Source: Scytonema sp. UIC 10036
GTDB lineage: Bacteria; Cyanobacteriota; Cyanobacteriia; Cyanobacteriales; Nostocaceae
Direction of reading: 5' to 3'
Length of the DNA stretch: 12,892 bases
Assembly (NCBI RefSeq): GCF_009725235.1
Contig: NZ_WJFC01000290.1
Span: 1-12,892, forward strand
Positions 7,218-12,892 of the stretch are shown here, one piece after another (positions within the stretch are counted from its first letter, which is position 1; the number at the start of each line of letters is the position of its first letter). The notes beneath the pieces were generated by a model. That model did not search any database. It had not been told where the DNA came from and was given only the letters and a program-made list of their open reading frames with translations. The position numbers and the translations under genes were made by a program.

Positions 7218-7963
7218 CAGCACAACAAACTGAACTGCGAAATTTGCCTCCCGATCTAAAAAAAGAATTCTTGCCCAAGCACGTTGCGGTAATTATGGAT
7301 GGCAATGGTCGATGGGCTAAGCGTCAAGGTTTACCCCGTATTATGGGACACAAGCGGGGAGTTGACGCTTTAAAAGATTTGCTTCGTTGCTGTAAAGACT
7401 GGGGAATTCAAGCATTAACAGCTTATGCTTTTTCAACAGAAAATTGGGGAAGACCTAGCGAAGAAGTCGATTTTTTGATGACTCTATTTCAAAGGGTTCT
7501 GCGCCAAGAACTGCGGGAAATGCTAGAGGAAAATGTCCAAATTAGATTTGTAGGCAATTTGAGTGTTTTACCAAAAGCTCTCCAAGAAGAAATTTCCCGT
7601 TCTATGGAACAAACAAAGGATAATTTCAGCATTAAATTTACTGTAGCAACAAATTATGGAGGGAGGCAGGAGATTATACAGGCGTGTCGTTCAATTGCTA
7701 ATAAGGTACAGCAAGGTTTGCTGCAACCAGATGAAATTGATGAAGCTATATTTGAACACCACCTTTATACCAACGGAATTTGCGATCCCGATTTATTGAT
7801 TCGCACCAGTGGAGAGATGCGGGTTTCCAATTTTCTTCTCTGGCAAATTGCTTATGCAGAAATTTATATAACAGAAACTCTTTGGCCTGATTTTAACCGC
7901 AATGAATTTCATCGCGCCCTTTGTTCCTATCAGCAAAGGGAACGGAGGTTTGGAAAATTATGA
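7214..7963 (+). CDS. uppS: Undecaprenyl diphosphate synthase (cis-prenyltransferase)
   Basis: This 249-residue cis-prenyltransferase adds isopentenyl diphosphate units to farnesyl diphosphate to build the C55 carrier lipid for peptidoglycan and surface polysaccharide. The family motifs are complete: [14 protein letters not shown] with catalytic Asp29, GHKRG (45-49), [12 protein letters not shown] (70-81), [15 protein letters not shown] (197-211) and LWPDF (223-227). The ATG at 7214 overlaps the cdaA stop, indicating translational coupling. The protein ends RRFGKL, and the final TTA TGA forms part of the first unit of an ATTATGA array, so the last codon and stop may be repeat-derived. A second cis-prenyltransferase in the genome cannot be excluded, but the motifs favour the main enzyme. 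Confidence 0.97.
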   Translation: MTAQQTELRNLPPDLKKEFLPKHVAVIMDGNGRWAKRQGLPRIMGHKRGVDALKDLLRCCKDWGIQALTAYAFSTENWGRPSEEVDFLMTLFQRVLRQELREMLEENVQIRFVGNLSVLPKALQEEISRSMEQTKDNFSIKFTVATNYGGRQEIIQACRSIANKVQQGLLQPDEIDEAIFEHHLYTNGICDPDLLIRTSGEMRVSNFLLWQIAYAEIYITETLWPDFNRNEFHRALCSYQQRERRFGKL

Positions 7964-7985
7964 ATTATGAATTATGAATTATGAA
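7958..7985 (+). repeat. ATTATGA heptad array at the uppS stop
   Basis: Four ATTATGA units run from 7958. The first contains the uppS stop TGA (7961-7963). The inverse array, TCATAAT, lies at 8241-8268, so the two bracket the repeat nest in between. Confidence 0.85.
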
Positions 7986-8012
7986 ACACACTTACAGCAA
8001 ATTTCAACTTGG

Positions 8013-8072
8013 TGAGGTACAAAAATTACCCCCCTCTGTCCCCCCGATGCCTTGGGGGGATGAAAGGGGGGT
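8013..8072 (+). repeat. C-run/G-run hairpin element, interrupted by the MITE
   Basis: ACCCCCC (8028-8034) pairs with GGGGGGT (8066-8072). Inside it CCCCCC (8040-8045) pairs with GGGGGG (8054-8059). An outer arm TGAGGTAC (8013-8020) has its partner GTACCTCA at 8209-8216, now separated by the 130-bp element at 8076-8205. It could act as a terminator for uppS, but there is no T-tract. Confidence 0.7.
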
Positions 8073-8075
8073 GTA

Positions 8076-8205
8076 CCTAGGGCAAACGCATTAAAATTCT
8101 AAAAGCCATGTATCATAAGAGTTTCAAGTTTTAGCAACAAAACTCAACAATGGCTGAAACCTTTGTCCAGTAAGCATTCTAAAAATAAGATGCGTTTGCC
8201 CTAGG
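8076..8205 (+). mobile_element. Apparent 130-bp MITE with perfect terminal inverted repeats
   Basis: The element begins CCTAGGGCAAACGCAT (8076-8091) and ends with its exact reverse complement (8190-8205). GGTGTA directly precedes it (8070-8075) and directly follows it (8206-8211), as expected of a 6-bp target-site duplication. The interior is AT-rich and has no coding capacity. Removing the element and one GGTGTA restores the outer arm of the surrounding hairpin. It would need a transposase supplied from elsewhere. The transposase family is not identified here. Confidence 0.8.
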
Positions 8206-8240
8206 GGTGTACCTCATTAGCCTGAGAAAGGCTGTAGCAT

Positions 8241-8268
8241 TCATAATTCATAATTTATAATTCATAAT
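8241..8268 (+). repeat. TCATAAT heptad array next to the DUF3143 stop
   Basis: Four units (TCATAAT, TCATAAT, TTATAAT, TCATAAT) end 3 bp from the stop codon (8272-8274, minus strand) of the neighbouring gene. They are inverted relative to the array at 7958-7985. Confidence 0.85.
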
Positions 8269-8271
8269 TTT

Positions 8272-8544
8272 TTATGGTCCAGAAAAAACAGCTCGTTCCA
8301 CATCTTGGCGGCTGAGAGAATACTTGAATGCACGTTGGATGTCTTGCCCATCTTCTCCAGCGCCAATATACCTGACGATGATTTGTTCTATATCTAACCA
8401 CAGTTCTGCTTGCCAAGCCTGCCGCTGCACGTGCCAGCAATGCAGTTGGTTTTCATCTTGCTGACAGCCTTGTTCTTTCAACCAATGCTCAATCTCAGGA
8501 AGAGGGTGATTGTATAAGGGAGTCTCAGGAGTAGGAAAAGACAT
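8272..8544 (-). CDS. DUF3143-like protein, function unknown
   Basis: This is a 90-residue soluble protein from the ATG at 8544: MSFPTPETPLYNHPLPEIEH, then WLKEQGCQQ, LHCWHVQRQAWQAELWLDIEQI, IVRYIGAGEDGQDIQRAFKYSL and the end VFSGP. I recognise it as resembling the small cyanobacterial DUF3143 family, whose function is not known to me. No signal peptide, membrane helix or catalytic motif is seen. It lies downstream of the membrane J-domain gene on the same strand, so a link to the chaperone locus is possible. The frame remains open upstream to an ATG at 8616, but that stretch is a heptad array encoding HHSSFII repeats and is probably not part of the native protein. The stop adjoins another array. 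Confidence 0.82.
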   Translation of the reverse strand: MSFPTPETPLYNHPLPEIEHWLKEQGCQQDENQLHCWHVQRQAWQAELWLDIEQIIVRYIGAGEDGQDIQRAFKYSLSRQDVERAVFSGP

Positions 8545-8546
8545 AG

Positions 8547-8609
<63 letters not shown>

Positions 8610-8612
8610 GTT

Positions 8613-8640
8613 TCATAATTCATAATTTATCATTCATAAT
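8613..8640 (-). repeat. TCATAAT heptad array touching the J-domain gene stop
   Basis: Four units (TCATAAT, TCATAAT, TTATCAT, TCATAAT) run to 8640, the last base of which is also part of the stop codon of the J-domain gene (8640-8642). With the GAATGAT array it fills the whole gap between the two genes. Confidence 0.85.
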
Positions 8641-9119
8641 TAAAAAGCTGTTTCGCCACGGGTTAAGCCAACGGCAATTGCCAGTAGCAAACAACCTATA
8701 AATGTTACACCCAGAATAAACAAAGCAAAAAGTTCTCCTGCTGAAAGAGGGCGATCGCTTGCATCTAGATAAGCTGATTTTGACCAGTCGTAAGGCTTGG
8801 AGACAGGATTGTTTAAGTCAGTGGGCGCTTGAATCACCCCAAAGCGGGAGTATCCAATTTTGAGATCGTAACTAAACCGTCGTTCTGGATTGCTGAGAGT
8901 GGCGTAAGCCTCGTTCAATTGCTGAAATTTAGCTGTCGCCAAAGCAGCAGGTAGGCTTGTTGTATCTGGATGGTAACGCTTACTCAGTTCCCGGTAAGCG
9001 CGACGGATTTCAATCGCTGATGCTGAGGGATGCAGTCCTAGCAGGGAGTAATATGTCGGTTTGCTGCTTTGTTCGATTACCCCGTTTTGATTCACGGCTT
9101 TTAAATCTCTAGCATTCAA
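8640..9119 (-). CDS. J-domain protein with C-terminal membrane helix
   Basis: This 159-residue protein is probably a DnaK co-chaperone. The J domain spans about residues 22-86 with YYSLLGLHPSASAIEIRRAY, RELSKRYHPD (HPD at 50-52, the ATPase-stimulating triad) and FQQLNEAYATLSNPERRFSYD. After a linker, residues 129-151 (ELFALFILGVTFIGCLLLAIAVG) form one membrane helix followed by a short tail, so it is likely anchored with the J domain in the cytosol. There is no G/F region, zinc finger or substrate-binding domain, so it would recruit DnaK to a membrane rather than bind clients itself. No ATG is available: the frame starts at TTG 9119 or GTG 9095, and an upstream ATG at 9124 is out of frame. 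Its place after dnaK and dnaJ supports a shared role. Confidence 0.88.
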   Translation of the reverse strand: MNARDLKAVNQNGVIEQSSKPTYYSLLGLHPSASAIEIRRAYRELSKRYHPDTTSLPAALATAKFQQLNEAYATLSNPERRFSYDLKIGYSRFGVIQAPTDLNNPVSKPYDWSKSAYLDASDRPLSAGELFALFILGVTFIGCLLLAIAVGLTRGETAF

Positions 9120-9165
9120 TGCATTTTTTTTATTCTAAACCGACAAACTAATTTAGACCTAACGT

Positions 9166-9373
9166 TCAACATTCAAATTTTGTTTGCTCAATTTCGGCAA
9201 TTGCTTGCTCGAATGAAATAGCTTGGTCATGAAAAGCCTTAGCAGCATCATATGCGCGAATGCATTCTAATTCTTCAAGTTTGTCAAGCATCTGGTGATA
9301 CTCTATTATGTCCAGAATCACCAACCCGATTACCGCTACCATCTGTTATGTATTTTTCTTTTAATGTGTTCAT
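9166..9373 (-). pseudogene. Frameshifted small antitoxin gene (orphan relic)
   Basis: From the ATG at 9373 the minus strand reads MNTLKEKYITDGSGNRVG and then goes out of frame, ending soon after. The adjoining frame continues without interruption as VILDIIEYHQMLDKLEEL, ECIRAYDAAKAFHDQAI and SFEQAIAEIEQTKFEC to a TGA at 9166. The two halves join if two bases (TG) are restored in the GGTGATTCTG stretch near 9318-9322, giving a 69-residue protein. Its shape (ITD..GNRVGVILD..EY near the N terminus, then an acidic RAYDAAKA..FEQAIAEIE tail) is that of small type II antitoxins common in cyanobacteria. No RelE/ParE-type toxin follows. The C-terminal 58 residues could still be made from an ATG at 9342. 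A sequencing error is the main alternative. Confidence 0.75.
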
Positions 9374-9452
9374 TTTTGGCAAATTATCAGTGTAAATGCT
9401 CAAGGCTCAATGCTTATTGTCATGATTTTTGCAGTACGAACTTCCCTCTGAG

Positions 9453-10442
9453 CTACTTTAGTAAATCGGTACGAGGTTTAAAAGTTTCCAGTTGCCGTAA
9501 CTTTTCGTAGAGTTCGCGCTCTTGCTGGGTGATATTTTTGGGAGCTACGATTTGAATTTCTACGAGTTGGTCACCGCGTTCGCCGTTTTCTTTAGGATAT
9601 CCTTTTTGAGCAAGGCGAAAACGCTGACCCGATCGCACTCCTGAAGGAATTGACATTTTCACCGGACCATCTAGAGTTGGTGCTTCTACTTGTCCTCCCA
9701 AAACTGCTTCGGTAGGGGTGACTGGCACTTGGCAGAGGATGTTTGAGCCTTCTATCTTAAATAGAGGGTGGGGGTCAACCGTAATTTTCAAATATAAATC
9801 GCCTCCATTGATACCTTGGTTTTTGAGGCGAATTGTTTGACCTGTCACCATGCCTGATGGCATACTCACTTCTAGCGATCGCCCGTCTTCCAAACGAATT
9901 CTCTCAGTTCCACCCCTGTAAGCTTTCTCTAATGGTAAGGTCAATCTTGCTTCTATATCTCGACGACTGGGGCGGGAGTTGACGGTAACGTATTCTTTTG
10001 TTCTTGGGCTGCGGAATGGATCGCTATCAGTATTGTTGGTAGAGCTACCGTTTCTGTCTCTGCGAACGCCAACACCAATAACTTGATTGATAAAACTATC
10101 AAATTCAGAATAATTACCAAAGTCTACCTTTTCATGACTTGAGCGACCGTTAGAACGACTATCTCCCCAACGCTTATCTTGTGGTGCTTGTTTATCAAAA
10201 CCTTTTTGTTTCCAGAAGCGACTAAACTGGTCATATTGTGCTCGTTTGGTAGAGTCAGAAAGCACTTCATATGCCTCTCCAATGACCTTAAATTTTTCTT
10301 CTGCTGCTTTGTTTCCCGGATTCAGGTCTGGATGATACTGTCGCGCTAGGCGTCGGTAATTCTTTTTAATTTCTTCATTTGAGGCATCTTTAGTGACTCC
10401 CAAAATCTCGTAGTAATCTCGAAAGTTCTGCAAATTCTGCAT
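9453..10442 (-). CDS. dnaJ: DnaJ-type co-chaperone, type II (no zinc finger)
   Basis: This 329-residue Hsp40 delivers unfolded clients to DnaK and stimulates its ATPase. The J domain is at residues 9-73 ([11 protein letters not shown] at 37-39, [16 protein letters not shown]). A polar linker (about 80-160) is rich in Ser, Asn, Arg and Asp rather than a clear G/F region. Two beta-rich DnaJ C-terminal domains follow (about 160-310), with [64 protein letters not shown] and [13 protein letters not shown]. The four CxxCxGxG zinc repeats of classical DnaJ are absent, so it is of the CbpA/DnaJ-II type. The ATG at 10442 has no clear Shine-Dalgarno. It lies 196 bp after dnaK on the same strand. It may belong to the dnaK3-dnaJ pairing seen in other cyanobacteria, an inference from synteny. 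Confidence 0.95.
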   Translation of the reverse strand: MQNLQNFRDYYEILGVTKDASNEEIKKNYRRLARQYHPDLNPGNKAAEEKFKVIGEAYEVLSDSTKRAQYDQFSRFWKQKGFDKQAPQDKRWGDSRSNGRSSHEKVDFGNYSEFDSFINQVIGVGVRRDRNGSSTNNTDSDPFRSPRTKEYVTVNSRPSRRDIEARLTLPLEKAYRGGTERIRLEDGRSLEVSMPSGMVTGQTIRLKNQGINGGDLYLKITVDPHPLFKIEGSNILCQVPVTPTEAVLGGQVEAPTLDGPVKMSIPSGVRSGQRFRLAQKGYPKENGERGDQLVEIQIVAPKNITQQERELYEKLRQLETFKPRTDLLK

Positions 10443-10572
10443 AATATTTTAATTTAGATTTTTAAAGGTTATTCATTCACTATTGAACTACATACATACC
10501 TAATACAAATTCCCAATAGTTAAATCCGCATATTGATTTAACCATTGGTTTTTCCGTCAAATTAAAGTTAAC

Positions 10573-10642
10573 TTGTCATTTGTCATTTGTCATTGGTCAT
10601 TTGTCATTGGTCACTGGTCACTGGTCACTGGTCACTGATTAC
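10573..10642 (-). repeat. TTGTCAT/TGGTCAC heptad array at the dnaK stop
   Basis: Nine heptads run on the plus strand, from TTGTCAT types (10573-10607) to TGGTCAC types (10608-10635). A diverged tenth unit, TGATTAC (10636-10642), contains the dnaK stop codon (10639-10641, minus strand). The array resembles the TTGGTCA class of cyanobacterial STRR repeats. It lies in the dnaK-dnaJ gap. Confidence 0.9.
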
Positions 10643-12738
10643 AGCCAATCGTCATCATCATCCCAGTTATCCTGGTAGCTAGGACGAGACCTGCGAGAAG
10701 AACCACCATCATAAGATGAACGACCACCTCTGTCGTAGTCCCTGCGATCGCTGTCCCGACCACCGTAGTCCCGACCACCGTAGTCCCGACCACCGTAGTC
10801 CCGACCACCGTAGTCCCGACCACCAGAGTCTCTGCCATAGTAATCGCGATCGCGTTCCCGTTCTTTATCGCCAGTAAAGATTTCACGGATAGTACCAAAC
10901 AAATCATCCTCTTCATCTTCTGCGTAGTACTGACGAACTTCGCGATTTAGATCGTACAGAGCATCTTGTAAGTCAGCATACGCTTGGTCAATACCTCGGT
11001 CATCATCCGCTTGTAAACTTTCTCGCAGTTCCCGGCAAATATTATCAATTTTTTGGCGACGGTTGCGGGCAAATTGCATACCAAAATCCAAAGCCACTTC
11101 TCTGAGTTGTCGTTCTGCCTGTAATATTAAAGCTTCAGAGCGAGTCCGCTTTTCTACCCGTTCTTTACGCTGTCTGTCAACTTCCGCGTATCTTTCTGCA
11201 TCCTGAATTGCCTTCCTAATCTCTGACTCAGTGAGAGTGGAAGCACCTTGGATTGTGATACTTTGCTCTCGACCCGTAGTTCTATCCAGGGCTGTGACCT
11301 GTAAAATCCCGTTAGCATCTATATCAAAAGATACTTGTATTTGAGGGATTCCACGTGGTGCAGGTGGAATCCCATACAGCTTAAACCGTCCTAAAGATTT
11401 GTTATCAGATGCCATGTCTCGTTCGCCCTGAACGACATGAATCTCTACGCTGTTCTGGTTATTTTCAGACGTTGAAAAAATGTCAGAGCGACGAACGGGT
11501 ATGGTGGTGTTGCGGGGAATGAGTTTTTTCATCACGCCACCGATGGTTTCCAACCCCAGAGACAGGGGAGTTACATCAAGGAGAAGAACATCTTTAAACT
11601 CACCTGCCAAAATACCTGCTTGTATTGCTGCACCGACTGCGACCACTTCATCAGGATTAACATTTTGGTTGGGTTCTTTCCCAATCATTGCCCGTACAAG
11701 TTGCTGTACCATTGGCATTCGGGTAGAACCACCTACCAGTACTACTTCGTCAATGTCTGCTGGCGTTAAACCAGCATCTTTCATGGCTCGCTTAACGGGG
11801 ATACGCACCCGCCCTAACAAGTCATCGCACAAACCTTCAAATTCCGAACGGCTGAGGCGGGTTTCTAAATGGACGGGACCATCTTCAGTTGAAGCGATAA
11901 ATGGTAAATTGATATCTGTAACGCTCACCGCTGACAGTTCTATTTTGGCTTTCTCGGCTGCTTCTAGCAGGCGCTGTAAAGATTGTCGTTCTCGTCTTAA
12001 ATCCACCCCTTCTGCTTCTAAGAATTTTTCTGCCAACCAATCTACGATTCTCTTATCAAAATCATTGCCACCGAGTTGTGTGTCTCCACTTGTGGCTTTG
12101 ACTTCAAATACTCCATCGCCAACATCCAGAATTGATACGTCAAAAGTACCGCCTCCCAAGTCAAAAACGAGTATGGTTTGGTTGTCGTTGCGATCCATTC
12201 CATAGGCTAGGGATGCAGCCGTTGGTTCATTAAGAATTCGCAAGACTTCTAAGCCTGCTATCCTTCCTGCATCTCGTGTTGCTTGGCGTTGAGAGTCATT
12301 AAAATAGGCAGGTACGGTAATCACTGCCCCGGTAACAGGTTCCCCCAGGTATTTACTAGCGTCTTCTGCCAGTTTTTTGAGCACCATTGCCGAAATTTCT
12401 TCTGGGGCATAGTCCTTGTTCATGCGGGGACAGGCAATCTTGATGTTACCTAATTCGTCCTTGCGGATGGTGTAAGGAAGGCGCTTTGATTCTGGGTTGA
12501 GTTCACTATACCTACGCCCAATGAAACGTTTGACGGCAAAAAAGGTATTTTGTGGGTTGAGGAGGGTTTGTCGTCGCGCCATTTGCCCGACAACTCTCTC
12601 ACCTTCTTTTGTGAAGCCAACGACGGAGGGGGTTGTTCGCATTCCTTCTGCATTGGCAATCACCACCGGCTTGCCACCCTCCATGACGGCAACTACTGAG
12701 TTGGTTGTACCCAAGTCAATGCCGACTACCTTGCCCAT
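10639..12738 (-). CDS. dnaK: DnaK-family Hsp70 chaperone with GGRDY-repeat tail
   Basis: This 699-residue Hsp70 has an N-terminal ATPase domain (1-383) with GIDLGTTNS (6-14), [11 protein letters not shown] (138-148), [12 protein letters not shown] (191-202) and [10 protein letters not shown] (333-342). The interdomain linker is VLLLDVTPL (384-392). A beta-sandwich substrate domain (about 393-505) and a helical lid (about 505-620) follow. Beyond the lid is a highly charged tail (625-699): five GGRDY-type pentapeptides (about 638-662), an Arg/Ser/Tyr-rich stretch, and the acidic end DDDDDWL. It is longer than the housekeeping DnaK (about 635 residues) and lacks the usual EEVD-like or plain acidic end. 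Cyanobacteria carry several DnaK paralogues; the partner dnaJ suggests the DnaK3-like lineage, which is inference. Start is ATG 12738. No CIRCE element (TTAGCACTC-N9-GAGTGCTAA) is visible upstream. Confidence 0.97.
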   Translation of the reverse strand: MGKVVGIDLGTTNSVVAVMEGGKPVVIANAEGMRTTPSVVGFTKEGERVVGQMARRQTLLNPQNTFFAVKRFIGRRYSELNPESKRLPYTIRKDELGNIKIACPRMNKDYAPEEISAMVLKKLAEDASKYLGEPVTGAVITVPAYFNDSQRQATRDAGRIAGLEVLRILNEPTAASLAYGMDRNDNQTILVFDLGGGTFDVSILDVGDGVFEVKATSGDTQLGGNDFDKRIVDWLAEKFLEAEGVDLRRERQSLQRLLEAAEKAKIELSAVSVTDINLPFIASTEDGPVHLETRLSRSEFEGLCDDLLGRVRIPVKRAMKDAGLTPADIDEVVLVGGSTRMPMVQQLVRAMIGKEPNQNVNPDEVVAVGAAIQAGILAGEFKDVLLLDVTPLSLGLETIGGVMKKLIPRNTTIPVRRSDIFSTSENNQNSVEIHVVQGERDMASDNKSLGRFKLYGIPPAPRGIPQIQVSFDIDANGILQVTALDRTTGREQSITIQGASTLTESEIRKAIQDAERYAEVDRQRKERVEKRTRSEALILQAERQLREVALDFGMQFARNRRQKIDNICRELRESLQADDDRGIDQAYADLQDALYDLNREVRQYYAEDEEDDLFGTIREIFTGDKERERDRDYYGRDSGGRDYGGRDYGGRDYGGRDYGGRDSDRRDYDRGGRSSYDGGSSRRSRPSYQDNWDDDDDWL
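10756..10830 (-). repeat. 15-bp coding tandem repeat (GGRDY) in the dnaK tail
   Basis: There are four exact copies of the 15-mer CCGACCACCGTAGTC (plus strand) at 10756-10815 and a fifth with two changes to 10830. Each copy encodes one GGRDY pentapeptide. The identity at the DNA level, including synonymous positions, indicates recent expansion. Confidence 0.95.
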
Positions 12739-12749
12739 GCGTTCTTGTT

Positions 12750-12754
12750 CTCCT
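12750..12754 (-). promoter_or_regulatory. Ribosome binding site of dnaK
   Basis: AGGAG on the minus strand lies 11 nt before the ATG at 12738. It is the clearest Shine-Dalgarno among the minus-strand genes with an ATG start and supports that start. AT-rich DNA further upstream (TTTATAAG near 12760-12768) may hold the -10 region, but no convincing -35 pair was found. Confidence 0.6.
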
Positions 12755-12826
12755 ATAGTGTCTTATAAATTAATTTGTTTAGAACTAATGCTTGATTTAT
12801 TGTATCTTGCAAGCTTTGAATTACAC

Positions 12827-12868
12827 GATTAGGGATTAGGGATTAGGGAGTAGGGATTAGGGATTGGG
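12827..12868 (+). repeat. GATTAGG heptad array (telomere-like)
   Basis: There are six units: GATTAGG three times, GAGTAGG, GATTAGG and GATTGGG. It lies upstream of dnaK and runs close to the window edge. It is related to the array at 3935-4008 but in the opposite orientation. Confidence 0.9.
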
Positions 12869-12892
12869 AAAAAGGACTAGAGATGTGATTCC

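Noticed and set aside
9295..9510. 71-residue plus-strand open frame opposite the antitoxin relic and dnaJ end
   Set aside because: It overlaps the dnaJ 3' end and the antitoxin relic on the other strand, with no domain. The minus-strand reading explains the region better.
10632..10916. 94-residue frame with repeated VVGTT units overlapping the dnaK tail
   Set aside because: It is the 15-bp GGRDY repeat read in another frame. The DnaK frame continues a 699-residue Hsp70 and is clearly the real one.
11480..12205. 241-residue plus-strand open frame antisense to dnaK
   Set aside because: It is Ser/Thr/Pro-rich because it mirrors the DnaK ATPase domain coding sequence, and it has no recognisable motif. 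Long antisense frames to dnaK are a classic artefact.
12739..12892. CIRCE/HrcA operator upstream of dnaK
   Set aside because: Neither arm of TTAGCACTC-N9-GAGTGCTAA is present between the dnaK start and the window edge. It could lie further upstream, out of view.

Overview
The window looks like chromosomal DNA from a filamentous, probably heterocyst-forming cyanobacterium (Nostocales). Three things point there. The proteins are of cyanobacterial type (ClpC with a UVR middle domain, a LysA with a YASKAW lysine box, a DUF3143-like protein, a DnaK ending in an aspartate-rich tail). The palindrome GCGATCGC (HIP1) occurs nine times in 12.9 kb (389, 428, 752, 2207, 4219, 8751, 9875, 10744, 10846), where about 0.2 would be expected by chance. 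Nearly every gene boundary carries 7-bp-period tandem arrays resembling the STRR repeats of heterocystous cyanobacteria.

Layout. (1) 1-1066: a VapBC-type toxin-antitoxin pair (AbrB-fold antitoxin, PIN-domain toxin) on the plus strand, bracketed by two inverted copies of a 50-bp double-hairpin repeat. Terminator-like hairpins for both strands follow. (2) 1067-4554, minus strand: clpC, a 450-bp AT-rich leader ending in a telomere-like G/C-skewed heptad array, and rimI. (3) 4654-7963, plus strand: lysA, cdaA and uppS. The last two overlap by 4 bp, and the set joins lysine synthesis, c-di-AMP synthesis and the undecaprenyl carrier for the cell wall. (4) 7964-8271: a compact nest of repeats containing an apparent 130-bp MITE with 16-bp perfect terminal inverted repeats and a 6-bp target duplication. 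(5) 8272-12738, minus strand, read right to left: dnaK, dnaJ (type II, no zinc finger), a frameshifted orphan antitoxin relic, a J-domain protein with a C-terminal membrane helix, and a DUF3143-like protein. I read this as a chaperone locus.

The most distinctive signal is the repeat architecture rather than a new protein. Heptad arrays contain or lie within a few bases of the stop codons of six genes (rimI, lysA, uppS, the DUF3143 gene, the J-domain gene and dnaK). One array sits inside the lysA reading frame. Another abuts the start codon of the DUF3143 gene and is open in frame with it. No RNA genes, CRISPR array, prophage genes or complete insertion sequence were seen.
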